From Oceanobacter mangrovi (GTDB lineage Bacteria > Pseudomonadota > Gammaproteobacteria > Pseudomonadales > Oceanobacteraceae): 64,000 nucleotides of DNA. The stretch is from assembly GCF_019740315.1 (NCBI RefSeq), contig NZ_JAHXZR010000003.1, positions 310,001-374,000 of the forward strand. Direction: 5' to 3'. The notes under the pieces are model-generated. The model searched no databases. It was not told the origin of the DNA and saw nothing but the letters and a program-made list of their open reading frames with translations. The position numbers and the translations under genes were made by a program. This document shows, piece after piece, positions 53,864 through 62,080 of the stretch; position 1 is the first letter of the stretch; each line of letters begins with the position of its first letter.

Positions 53864-55111
53864 ATGGATACATTACCGATCGAGTTGTCGTACGCGCTCG
53901 ATACCTTCTATTTCCTCATGTGCACCGTGCTGGTGATGTGGATGGCGGCCGGTTTCGCCATGCTCGAAGCCGGTCTGGTACGAGGCAAAAACACGGTTGA
54001 AATTCTTAACAAGAACGCCTTGCTGTATGGCATCGCCTGTATTGTTTATTTGTTGGTTGGCTACAACATCATGTATCCGGCGGACCCGGTAAACAGCTTT
54101 ATTCCGGGCTTGTCGATGCTGCTGGGCGACGACAACACCGTGGCTGCTGTCACCGCTGGTGGTGATGACGCGCCTTATTACTCCAGCATGGCTGACTTTA
54201 TCTTCCAGGCCGTTTTTGCTGCCGCGACCATGTCGATTGTGTCCGGTGCCGTGGCCGAGCGTATGCGCCTGTGGCCTTTCCTGGCGTTTTCCGTGGTTAT
54301 GGTTGCGGTGATTTATCCGGTTGAAGGCTACTGGAAATGGGGCGGTGGTTTCCTCGACGAACTGGGCTTCCAGGACTTCGCGGGTTCTGTGGTGGTTCAC
54401 ATGGCTGGCGCTTCCGCGGCGTTGGCGGCGGTACTGCTGGTTGGTCCACGCAAGGGACGCTATGGTCCTAATGGTGAAGTTCGGGCGATTCCCGGTGCCA
54501 ACCTGCCAATGGCGACGCTCGGCATGTTCATTCTGTGGATGGGCTGGTTCGGCTTTAACGGCGGTTCCGAGCTGAAAATTGCCAATGTTGATGAAGCCAA
54601 CGCAGTGGCCAAAATCTTTGTCAACACCAACGCCGCGGCGGCTGCCGGTATGGTGGCTGCGGCACTGTTTGCCCGTTTGCTGTTCGGCAAGACTGACCTG
54701 ACCATGACGATCAACGGTGCCTTGGCCGGTCTGGTCGCGATTACCGCTGAACCATTGCAGCCAGGTGCTGGCATGGCCTCTGTGATTGGTGCGGTCGGTG
54801 GTCTGGTGGTGGTGATTTCTGTACTGACCATGGACAAGCTCAAGCTGGATGACCCGGTTGGTGCGATTTCTGTCCACGGTGCCGCTGGTATCTGGGGCAT
54901 TTTCGCTGTGCTGCTGAGCAACGAGGACGCCACCTTTATGGGCCAGTTGATTGGTACTGCGGCGACTTTCGCCTGGATGTTTGTTGCTTCCTTCATCACG
55001 CTGCTGGTGATCAAGGCGATCATTGGCCTGCGCGTGAGCGAGGAAGAAGAAATGGAAGGTATGGACAAGCACGAATGCGGAATGGAAGCCTATCCGGAAT
55101 TCCAGAAGTAA
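53864..55111 (+). CDS. amt: Ammonium channel
   Basis: A 415-residue Amt/Mep protein with about eleven membrane helices. The pore His pair is in VVHMAGASAALAAVLL (~166) and ISVHGAAGIWGIFAVL (~333). WMAAGFAMLEAGLVRGKN and FNGGSELKIANVDEANA are conserved. The cytoplasmic tail is short (EEEEMEGMDKHECGMEAYPEFQK). No signal peptide is evident at the N-terminus. No glnK is adjacent, which is unusual, since amt and glnK are often paired. Nitrogen control is suggested by the upstream promoter. Confidence 0.95.
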   Translation: MDTLPIELSYALDTFYFLMCTVLVMWMAAGFAMLEAGLVRGKNTVEILNKNALLYGIACIVYLLVGYNIMYPADPVNSFIPGLSMLLGDDNTVAAVTAGGDDAPYYSSMADFIFQAVFAAATMSIVSGAVAERMRLWPFLAFSVVMVAVIYPVEGYWKWGGGFLDELGFQDFAGSVVVHMAGASAALAAVLLVGPRKGRYGPNGEVRAIPGANLPMATLGMFILWMGWFGFNGGSELKIANVDEANAVAKIFVNTNAAAAAGMVAAALFARLLFGKTDLTMTINGALAGLVAITAEPLQPGAGMASVIGAVGGLVVVISVLTMDKLKLDDPVGAISVHGAAGIWGIFAVLLSNEDATFMGQLIGTAATFAWMFVASFITLLVIKAIIGLRVSEEEEMEGMDKHECGMEAYPEFQK

Positions 55112-55173
55112 TCGTCCTGCCTGACAACGAGCATGGTGGCCGGGAGGTTTCCCGGTGGCCTGCGCCCCCCGCA

Positions 55174-55195
55174 ACGTCGGCCTTCGGGCCGACGT
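55174..55195 (+). terminator. Terminator after amt with TTCG tetraloop
   Basis: A perfect 9-bp stem ACGTCGGCC (55174-55182) / GGCCGACGT (55187-55195) closed by TTCG, followed by a T-rich stretch. Confidence 0.85.
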
Positions 55196-55322
55196 CTTAT
55201 ATTTTCCGCCTGAACCGCCAGCGTATCGATTTGTGACAGCCGCCGGAGAAAATCCGCCGCTGCGGTTTTTGTTACCGGTATCAATGTTATGATTCCCGGC
55301 AAATTTCACAGGTGAGTTACTC

Positions 55323-55706
55323 ATGTCCAAAAGCTTCGAAGTCCAGGGTGTTGTGCACTCGATCGACGAAACCAAATCCTACGGTCAGAACGGTTTTACC
55401 AAGCGTGAATTCGTCATCAAGCTGACTGGCGAAGGTGAGCGCGCTGAATATCCTAACTACGTGGCTTTTGAGCTGGTGAAGGACAAGTGCGCCCTGATGG
55501 ATCAGTTCCAGCCTGGCGACGAACTGATGGTGACCTTCAATCTGACTGGCCGTTTGTGGAATTCTCCGGGCAAGCCGGAAAAATGTTTCACCAGCCTGCA
55601 AGCCTGGCGAGTGGAAGCCGCCGGTGGTAACCAGCCTGTGGCTAATAATGGCGGTGGCCCATTCTCCCAGATGATGCCGGACTACGACGAAGACGTACCG
55701 TTCTGA
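55323..55706 (+). CDS. DUF3127 protein with SSB-like C-terminal tip
   Basis: A 127-residue protein matching the DUF3127 family, a predicted OB-fold. FEVQGVVHSIDETKSYGQNGFTKREFVIKL opens the beta-barrel, and GDELMVTFNLTGR and WRVEAA follow. The C-terminus ends YDEDVPF, close to the D-x-D-D-I-P-F tip through which single-stranded DNA-binding proteins recruit partners. A glycine/proline-rich linker (GGNQPVANNGGGPF) precedes it, as in SSB. DNA binding is plausible but unproven. A 16-bp hairpin follows directly. Confidence 0.75.
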   Translation: MSKSFEVQGVVHSIDETKSYGQNGFTKREFVIKLTGEGERAEYPNYVAFELVKDKCALMDQFQPGDELMVTFNLTGRLWNSPGKPEKCFTSLQAWRVEAAGGNQPVANNGGGPFSQMMPDYDEDVPF

Positions 55707-55712
55707 GTTCAG

Positions 55713-55747
55713 GCTTACCGGCTGCCTCTGTGAGGCAGCCGGTAAGC
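55713..55747. terminator. Bidirectional 16-bp hairpin
   Basis: GCTTACCGGCTGCCTC (55713-55728) pairs perfectly with GAGGCAGCCGGTAAGC (55732-55747) around TGT. It lies between two convergent genes and could end both transcripts, though no T-run is present. Confidence 0.65.
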
Positions 55748-55769
55748 TCAAGTGTTGCCAGGCAGTGTT

Positions 55770-56291
55770 CTATTTGAATTCTGACAGGCATGAGTCGGTG
55801 TCGCTGGAATTGAAGTCCTTTTCCAGATTTTGCTTCAGGTTACGAATAAAAGCGGGTTTACCTTCGCTTCCTGTTTCTTCAAATCCGAAGTGGCTGTTAA
55901 AGAAATCACAGGCCGTAGTCAGAAAAAAAGGCAAATCCTTCAATACTTTCATGAACTGCTTTTCGTTGTGCTGGTATACAGGGAGCAGGTCGGATCTCAG
56001 GTATTCCTGAAAAGCAGCATTGTTGTGATCGTTGGAATATCTGGCAAATAAAAGAATCAGCTTGATATCGTCTTCATTTAGCTGGCCCGGTGGATTGTCT
56101 TTTTGCAGCAGTGACAGGTAGATACTTTCCAGCTGTTTGAATGTCTTCAGTTCGTTGTCTGGCAGCTGATTTAAATAGGCTTTGAACAGGTAGCTTTCAT
56201 CAGCTGAAAGAGGCTGATCCATAGCGGCTGAAAGCGCCTGGTTGGCACCTAGCGATAGTAGCAGGACAATCATCGCTGAAATAACTTTCAT
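55770..56291 (-). CDS. Secreted protein of unknown function, putative immunity partner
   Basis: A 173-residue protein with a clear signal peptide (MKVISAMIVLLLSLGANQALSA). The mature part is mostly helical and acidic, with two Cys (ACDFF ~128 and DSCLSE ~168) that could pair. No family was recognised. It starts 4 nt after the upstream DUF5675-like gene, and its ribosome-binding sequence overlaps that stop codon, so the two are translationally coupled. Periplasmic location next to a cell-wall-enzyme-like protein suggests an immunity role, which is inference. Confidence 0.7.
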   Translation of the reverse strand: MKVISAMIVLLLSLGANQALSAAMDQPLSADESYLFKAYLNQLPDNELKTFKQLESIYLSLLQKDNPPGQLNEDDIKLILLFARYSNDHNNAAFQEYLRSDLLPVYQHNEKQFMKVLKDLPFFLTTACDFFNSHFGFEETGSEGKPAFIRNLKQNLEKDFNSSDTDSCLSEFK

Positions 56292-56295
56292 GGGA

Positions 56296-56657
56296 TTATC
56301 CTGTGATAGTCACTGTTACGTTCTGGGCATCTTTGGAATCGATCGAGTTATAAATTTCAATTATTTTTTCTTCATCAACAACGATACAGCCATCCGACCA
56401 GTTTTCGTATGGGGGTTTGCCCATATGAATAAAAATACCCGTGAAGCCTTCTACCTTTGGTATGAAAATGGCCTCCCGAGGTAGTCCTTTGGAGTTTTTC
56501 TTTCTGGCCATGGTTGTTGCTGAACATTTTGGATAAACACCGGCAGGAATTTTTTGCTCAGATTCCAATAGCATGTACAGCTGACTTCTTTGCCGTTACC
56601 AACAAACTTCAAGGTGCCGCTTTTATCATTTCTCAAAATACTGATTTTATAGTCCAT
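56296..56657 (-). pseudogene. DUF5675 / L,D-transpeptidase-like gene with frameshift in an A tract
   Basis: The start ATG 56657 has AAGGAG 8 nt upstream. Translation in the first frame gives MDYKISILRNDKSGTLKF and continues to SKK at six A residues (minus strand, 56555-56550). Then the frame changes by one base and continues KIPAGVYPKC to a stop at 56296. Joined, it is ~120 residues with FIHMGKPPYENWSDGCIVV, an H-x-G...S-D-G-C-I pattern like DUF5675, DUF2778 and L,D-transpeptidases. One missing A would explain the break. It may be a true pseudogene, a phase-variable gene or a sequencing error in the homopolymer. Confidence 0.7.
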
Positions 56658-57017
56658 AACGTCAACTCCTTTTGGGTTCAAGCTAACGCCAATCAACGAT
56701 GATTTCCTCCTGTTCGTGCCAATACGGGACCTTGCTCTGATTTTGAAGAGCCGGGGAGGAATCAATGTGATGGTTTTATGAGTTTTGAACTTGAAGAGTG
56801 GCTTCGTTAGCAAACAACCGGCAGGTAAAGCCAGTACATCAGCAGAATGAAATGTGATCTTACGGAGATTGTAAAACGAGCTGCGTTTGGGATGTTTTGA
56901 GAGGTCTTGCGGAGGAGTTTGGTCTTTCGCCCCAGGTTGTGCCTGACAGCAAGGAGGAGTTGTTCTTGGTTCCTTACAGTCGGCCGATCACCTGGCGGGT
57001 ATCAGGTTGTTGGGCTC
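56658..57017. other. Gene-free stretch, nothing recognised
   Basis: About 360 nt upstream of the frameshifted gene. It must hold the promoter of the DUF5675 operon. No operator, RNA or small reading frame was convincing. Confidence 0.3.
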
Positions 57018-57173
57018 TTAGTGAGCAGCAACCAGTTTTTCAGTTTTCTTGCTGGTCAGGGCAACTTTAACTTTGGCAAACAGGGAAGAGAAGATTTCAG
57101 CCAGCAGAGCGGAACGGGCAGCTTTGGCGTCAGCGATGGCTTTTTCTACGTCTACTACGAATTCGTTGGTCAT
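57018..57173 (-). CDS. Small helical protein of unknown function
   Basis: About 51 residues from MTNEFVVDVEKAIADAK, with GAGGAA 8 nt upstream; the longer frame adds 16 residues with no good RBS. The sequence is Ala/Lys/Glu-rich and probably forms one or two amphipathic helices (ALLAEIFSSLFAKVKVAL). No family was recognised. The good RBS and long leader suggest it is real and possibly well expressed. Confidence 0.6.
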   Translation of the reverse strand: MTNEFVVDVEKAIADAKAARSALLAEIFSSLFAKVKVALTSKKTEKLVAAH

Positions 57174-57762
57174 TTTGTATTCCTCAAAAGGTTGTTGTCT
57201 GTCGATGAGTGCATAGTGCACTAGACCTTGGTCTTAAAAAAGCGAGTGTTTTTCAGCTTAATGATGAGAAAAACTAACTTGTAATGGCTATTTGGTATTT
57301 CTGTGACATTTTCATGAACTGGGTCACAACAGATAAACCCGCATAGATACTGGATTTATAGCCTGTTTGATCAAAAACGACCCAATTGTCAGACAAACGT
57401 CAAAAGGCAAATTTTTTGCGCTTATGAGTATTTCGTTGATGGAACTCGATTAATGACTTTATGGAATCAATCTTGCTGGAACGCCGCGTGGTAACCAGCG
57501 CATGTCTGTAATTGCCATTAATGTGTCGCTATTGAGCTGTTGTGCAAAAGGATTTCATTGGATGGTAGTGCTCTCCGATTCTGTCTGGGAATTTGCGGTT
57601 GTCAGGGCAATGCTGCCAAAGCCCCCTTTCTTGTTATTGATCGCCTGATTGCGACAGATCCGTCGCAGCCAGTCGAATCGTCTGGCAATAGCCTCCATAG
57701 CATCCATAGAACACCTGTCCAAGCCTGCGTTGCAGGTCAGCCAACAGCTATGGAGTACCTTT
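57174..57762. promoter_or_regulatory. Upstream region of TRAP operon with GntR-like palindrome
   Basis: No gene is visible in ~590 nt. TTGTCAGACAA (57386-57396) is a perfect 11-bp palindrome fitting the T-N-G-T-N3-A-C-N-A pattern of FadR-subfamily GntR operators, but it is 366 nt upstream of the TRAP start. A GCGTGGTAACC fragment near 57488 repeats the element after gmaS. A CATAGCATCCATAG tandem lies around 57697. Confidence 0.35.
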
Positions 57763-58809
57763 ATGGGTTTATTCAAAAAACTGGTCATGGGATCCACCCT
57801 GCTCGGCAGCATTGCGTTAACCGCAAGTGCGCTGGCAGATGACGTGCGGGTTCTGAAGTTTCACAGTGGTCTGGCGCAAACGCGCCCGGAAGCGGCCTAT
57901 ATCGAAAAATTCGCCGAGCGGGTAAAGGAAAAAACCCACGGCAGTCTGCAGGTTGAGGTGTATCACGCCGGTTCTCTGGGCCTGAAAGAAGCCGATATGC
58001 TGCGTATTCTCAAGGCCGGTATGGTGGATATGGCGCTGATGTACGGTGAGTACTACAAGCGCGATGCACCAGCGTTGGCGTCTGTTTATGCGCAGGGCGC
58101 AATTACTGAGTCATCCCAGCATCTGGCGCTGCTGCCAACCCTGCGCAGCATCTACCGTGAAGCCTATGCTGGCTGGGGTATCCATACCGCTGGCGGCGTG
58201 GTGGCACCGGTATTTGATGTGGGCCTGCACTGCAAGGAGCCGGTCGATTCGCTGGAGCAACTGAAAGACAAGAAAGTGCGGGTATGGTCCGGTCACCTGG
58301 TCGATACCTTCAAGAAACTGGGCATTTCCGCTCAGGTGATTGGCCAGAACGATATGTATCTGGCGCTGCAAACCGGAGTGGTTGATTGTGCCTATTACCT
58401 GTCGACAGTGGCCAAAACCGTCTCGCTGCAGGAAGTGACCAAATACGAATCCTACCTGCACCCCTGGGCAGCCTCACCATGGATGTTTGGTGTCAGCGAC
58501 AAGACCTGGGATTCCCTGACCCCTGAACAGCAGCAGGCCATCACTGACGCCGGTGAAGAAACCTGGCAGGAAAGCAAGGCAGTCGCCGTCGATCCGGCTC
58601 GCGAAGCGGCCGCTCGTGAAGAACGCAAACAGCTGGGCATTACCGTCTTGCCACCATTCAGCGATGCCGATGTGAAGACCTTTGTGGCAGCTGCCATGGA
58701 TGCCTGGAAAGAAATGGCCGAGAAGTCTGGTGAGAAAGGTATGGAGTACTACAACACCGTCTCCACCCTGGCCCAGCAACAACAGCAGTTAACGGCCAAG
58801 GCCGAATAA
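57763..58809 (+). CDS. TRAP transporter solute-binding protein (DctP family)
   Basis: About 348 residues from MGLFKKLVMG, with GGAG 8 nt upstream; the longer frame adds 38 residues. The signal peptide ends near ALA-DD (~24). The mature part is a DctP fold: VLKFHSGLAQTRPEAAYIEKFAERV, then KDKKVRVWSGHLVDTFKKLG (~160-180), where the conserved Arg binds the ligand carboxylate. It is followed by DctQ and DctM genes, so it forms a complete TRAP uptake system for an organic acid or related anion. Confidence 0.93.
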   Translation: MGLFKKLVMGSTLLGSIALTASALADDVRVLKFHSGLAQTRPEAAYIEKFAERVKEKTHGSLQVEVYHAGSLGLKEADMLRILKAGMVDMALMYGEYYKRDAPALASVYAQGAITESSQHLALLPTLRSIYREAYAGWGIHTAGGVVAPVFDVGLHCKEPVDSLEQLKDKKVRVWSGHLVDTFKKLGISAQVIGQNDMYLALQTGVVDCAYYLSTVAKTVSLQEVTKYESYLHPWAASPWMFGVSDKTWDSLTPEQQQAITDAGEETWQESKAVAVDPAREAAAREERKQLGITVLPPFSDADVKTFVAAAMDAWKEMAEKSGEKGMEYYNTVSTLAQQQQQLTAKAE

Positions 58810-58826
58810 CCGGACCGGTTTGATCG

Positions 58827-59336
58827 ATGACTGGTTTGCTGTCAAAAGCCCTGGATCGTATGGTCCAGGCGCTGTTCTACATCGGGGTACTGGCTGGCGC
58901 CGCCATGGCGTTGCTGATTCTGGCCAGTGCCCTGTTGCGTTATCTGGCCGGAGCGCCGATTTCCTTTTCTGACGAGCTGGCAGGGTTGCTGTTCGTAACG
59001 CTGGCATTTACCACCTTTCCCTACGTGATGGATCGTGCCGAGCATATCCGGCTGACGATTCTGACCGAGCGATTTGGTCCATTAGGGCAGCGGCTCTGCC
59101 GCTTTGGTGCTTGCCTGATCTTTTTTACCTTTGCCTCGGTGTTTGTTTATGAGTCCTGGAATTTCATGGACTTCTCGAAAATGATCGAGTCCCGTTCGGA
59201 CGTCAGTGGCCTGCTGTTGTGGCCCTGGATGGCGCTGATGCCAGCGGCCATGGCGGTGTGTTTGCTGGTTGAGTTGCGGGCGCTGTGGCGGCTGATTACC
59301 ACGGGTGAAATCCAGACCGGGGAGGAGCGTATATGA
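58827..59336 (+). CDS. TRAP transporter small permease (DctQ)
   Basis: A 169-residue membrane protein with four helices. RYLAGAPISFSDELAGLLFVTLAFTTFPY (~32-60) is the typical first-loop/second-helix region. It starts 17 nt after the binding-protein gene. Its stop overlaps the DctM start (ATGA). Confidence 0.92.
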   Translation: MTGLLSKALDRMVQALFYIGVLAGAAMALLILASALLRYLAGAPISFSDELAGLLFVTLAFTTFPYVMDRAEHIRLTILTERFGPLGQRLCRFGACLIFFTFASVFVYESWNFMDFSKMIESRSDVSGLLLWPWMALMPAAMAVCLLVELRALWRLITTGEIQTGEERI

Positions 59337-60622
59337 GCTGGATGATTCTGGGTTCCAGTCTGGCGGTGTTGCTTGCCAGTGGTGCCCTGCTGGGGGCAGC
59401 ATTGGGCCTGACCGGCTTTATTCTGCTGCACTTTATGGCCAATGGAGCGACATCGCTGGCGATCAACTCGGCCTGGAACCTGCTGACAGACTTTACCCTC
59501 AGCGCCGTACCGCTGTTTATTATGCTGGGCGATATTCTGCTGGCCAGTGGTGTTTCAACCCGGGTGTATAACGGCCTGACGCCGCTGTTTCGCTGCCTGC
59601 CGGGGCAATTGCTGCATACCAATATTGCCGTTTGTACCCTGTTCGGTGCGGTGAGTGGTTCCAGTACCTCAACGGCTGCGGCGATTGGTTCGGTCAGTTA
59701 CCCGGAACTGAAACAGCGCGGTTATGAACCCAACATGGTGGTGGGGTCTCTGGCGGCCGGTGGCACCTTGGGATTGCTGATTCCCCCGAGTCTGTCGTTG
59801 CTGATTTATGGTGCTACCCAGGAAGTGTCGATTGGCCGTCTGTTCCTCGCTGGCTTGCTGCCGGGGCTAATGATCTCGACGGCATTTTTTGTCTGGATCT
59901 ATATCCGTGCCCGTGTTGGCAGCCAGGTCGCTCCAGCAAACACCGAGCCCTTCAGCTGGAAAGACGTTGGTCAGGGCTTGCTGCAGGTATGGCCGTTGCC
60001 GATCCTGATTTTCTTTGTGCTGGGCACCATTTATATGGGCATTGCAACGCCCACCGAAGCGGCTGCGATGGGCGTTGGTGTATCTGTGTTGTTGGGCTTT
60101 TTCTGGGGCGATTTGACCTGGAAACTGCTGTGGCAGGCACTGCGCAGCAGCGCCATGATGTTCAGTGCGGTGGCGCTGATTCTGGTCGGCACTGTGATTC
60201 TGGCACAGGCGGTTAGCCTGTTGGGGTTGCCGCGTGAAGCCGTCGGCATGATTTCCGAACTGGGGCTGGATCGTTACGGCGTGTTGTTGATGGTAGTGGT
60301 TGTCTATCTGGTGTTAGGTTGTTTCTTCGATGGCATTTCATTGCTGTTGATGACGCTGCCGATCACCTTCCCGATGGTCACCAGCCTCGGCTTTGATCCG
60401 GTCTGGTTCGGCATTGTGGTGACCCTGCTGATGGAAGTCGGCATGATCACGCCACCGGTTGGCCTCAACCTGTTTGTGCTGAGTTCGATCACCAAAGGCG
60501 ATGTCAGTGTGCCGTCAGCAGCCTGGGCATCCTTGCCTTACTGGCTGATTCTGTTGGCAGCGGTGGCCGTATTGACGCTGTTTCCGCAGATTACCCTGTG
60601 GTTGCCGGAGGTTTTGTCCTGA
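59333..60622 (+). CDS. TRAP transporter large permease (DctM)
   Basis: A 429-residue permease with about twelve helices. PLFIMLGDILLASGV, GAVSGSSTSTAAAIGSVSYPELKQRGY and IPPSLSLLIYG are DctM signatures. EVGMITPPVGLNLFVL (~370-385) is the conserved C-terminal motif. Sodium- or proton-driven uptake together with the DctQ and DctP proteins is known for the family. The stop lies 1 nt from the stop of the convergent AraC gene. Confidence 0.95.
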   Translation: MSWMILGSSLAVLLASGALLGAALGLTGFILLHFMANGATSLAINSAWNLLTDFTLSAVPLFIMLGDILLASGVSTRVYNGLTPLFRCLPGQLLHTNIAVCTLFGAVSGSSTSTAAAIGSVSYPELKQRGYEPNMVVGSLAAGGTLGLLIPPSLSLLIYGATQEVSIGRLFLAGLLPGLMISTAFFVWIYIRARVGSQVAPANTEPFSWKDVGQGLLQVWPLPILIFFVLGTIYMGIATPTEAAAMGVGVSVLLGFFWGDLTWKLLWQALRSSAMMFSAVALILVGTVILAQAVSLLGLPREAVGMISELGLDRYGVLLMVVVVYLVLGCFFDGISLLLMTLPITFPMVTSLGFDPVWFGIVVTLLMEVGMITPPVGLNLFVLSSITKGDVSVPSAAWASLPYWLILLAAVAVLTLFPQITLWLPEVLS

Positions 60623-60623
60623 G

Positions 60624-61688
60624 CTAGCGAGATGGCAGTACCCGGGCGTCGATTGGCCGGATGCCAAAGAAGCGTCGGAAACTGCGACTGAAGTGGCTGG
60701 AGCTGACAAAGCCGCTGGCAACAGACACTTCAGTAATCGGCAGATTGGTTTGTTGCAGCAGCTGGCGGGCATGATTCAGCCGCAGCTCCATGTAATAACG
60801 CGCAGGAGAGGCACTGGTGTGGTTGTTGAACAGCCGCTCCAGCTGCCGCCGAGAGGTGCCAACCAGCTCTGCCAGTTCGTCGATGCCCAATGGCTCATCG
60901 ATATTATTCTGCATCAGCCGGATCGACTCTTTCAGAATTTCCGGCACCCGCAAGCCATCGAGTAATGGATTGCCACTGCTGGATGGCGTGCGACCACGGT
61001 CCTTGCCGATTACCTCTTCAACCGCATCGGCACAACGCTGGCCATGCTGGCTGGCGACCCATGCCAGCATCATATCCAGCACACTGTTCGGGCCGGCACA
61101 GCTGAGCCTTTGATGACCAACCTGCCAGGTTTTACTGGCCAGGGGCTGAGTCGGAAAGCGTTCGCTCATCAGTGCGTGGTTGTCCTGATGAATGGCAATC
61201 TCGATGTCGCTCATCACCCCGGCTTCGGCCAGATAATAGGCACCGTTCCAGATGCCACACAGAGTGGCGCCGACCATGGCGGCCTGCTGCAGTTTTTGTG
61301 ACAGCAACGGGTGGTGCTCCAGCCGGTTACGGTAGCCGCCGCAAATTACCAGCAGCGTATCCTGATCCAGCTGCAAGTCGGCCAGCACGCCCTGGGTCGG
61401 CAGGCTGAAGGCTAAATCAGACATCACCTCCGGGCGTTCGACCCCCCAGGTCTGCACTTCATAGTGCTTGACCGGATTCACCAGATTGGTGGTGATCAAC
61501 ACATCGACGGCGACGGAAAAGGCGGACATCGAAAAGTGCTCCAACAACACCACGGCCACTTTCCGATGGTTGCCAGGTTCAGCCGTGGGTCCGCCATTAC
61601 GAACGTAAGCGTGGTTGGCATTGCGGTAAGGGCTCTTGAAGTTGGTCGCTGGGCTGACGGCAGGGCTGGCGGCTGAGGAGATATTCAT
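60624..61688 (-). CDS. GlxA-type AraC regulator (DJ-1/PfpI-like sensor)
   Basis: A 354-residue regulator. Residues ~40-220 form a class I glutamine amidotransferase-like domain without a functional glutaminase: the usual nucleophile position is in LCGIWNGAYYLAEAG (~140-154). The C-terminal AraC domain has IDELAELVGTSRRQLERLF and ITEVSVASGFVSSSHFSRSFRRFFGI. This group includes GbdR, CdhR and ArgR of Pseudomonas, which sense betaine, carnitine and arginine. It lies between two TRAP operons. A sigma-54-like site precedes it. Confidence 0.9.
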   Translation of the reverse strand: MNISSAASPAVSPATNFKSPYRNANHAYVRNGGPTAEPGNHRKVAVVLLEHFSMSAFSVAVDVLITTNLVNPVKHYEVQTWGVERPEVMSDLAFSLPTQGVLADLQLDQDTLLVICGGYRNRLEHHPLLSQKLQQAAMVGATLCGIWNGAYYLAEAGVMSDIEIAIHQDNHALMSERFPTQPLASKTWQVGHQRLSCAGPNSVLDMMLAWVASQHGQRCADAVEEVIGKDRGRTPSSSGNPLLDGLRVPEILKESIRLMQNNIDEPLGIDELAELVGTSRRQLERLFNNHTSASPARYYMELRLNHARQLLQQTNLPITEVSVASGFVSSSHFSRSFRRFFGIRPIDARVLPSR

Positions 61689-61753
61689 GTATGCGTGCCT
61701 TTGATAAATATCTGTCTATGACTGTCAGGTAGATAGTTTTCCTGGTGGTAAAT

Positions 61754-61769
61754 AGCAGCTTGCGTGCCA
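61754..61769 (-). promoter_or_regulatory. Sigma-54-like promoter for the GlxA-type regulator
   Basis: On the minus strand, TGGCAC-N5-CTGCT, with GG and GC correctly 10 nt apart and one mismatch from TTGC. It lies 66 nt upstream of the start codon at 61688. Nitrogen or betaine-type control would fit the regulator family. Confidence 0.55.
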
Positions 61770-62080
61770 GCAGGGTCCGCTGGCAAGCCAGATCAGATGA
61801 ATGTGTGATAAAAACTGTGTTTACAGGGAATTTGTCGTATTTATCTGACTGGTTTAGTAGGAAATTGGACCGTGCTGGCCATAGACACATAACTGCATGA
61901 TTAAACAGGTGTATACAATATAACTCACTGGATGATTATAGGGCGATCACCGGACTGAATTGGTGCGGCATCGGCAGGCTTGTGAATACCGCAAGTTTGC
62001 TTTTGGTGCATCTATCGGCTGTCTGATGTCTTTCGCGTATTCGAATAGCCGTCATTCCAGACCTGCTCTGGAATCCACGC
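61770..62080. repeat. Spacer with a REP-like hairpin after the second TRAP operon
   Basis: No gene is visible. ATTCCAGA (62054-62061) pairs with TCTGGAAT (62067-62074), 7 nt beyond the DctM stop. A related fragment lies at about 53594. It probably ends or protects the second TRAP transcript. Confidence 0.5.

Noticed and set aside
53873-55375. 500-codon open frame opposite amt
   Set aside because: It is the antisense of a clear Amt coding region, with no RBS and His/Arg-rich low-complexity translation.
56550-56555. Programmed -1 ribosomal frameshift in the DUF5675-like gene
   Set aside because: The tract is C-AAAAAA-T and not a canonical X-XXY-YYZ heptamer, and no clear downstream stimulatory structure was seen. 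Indel or sequencing error is simpler.
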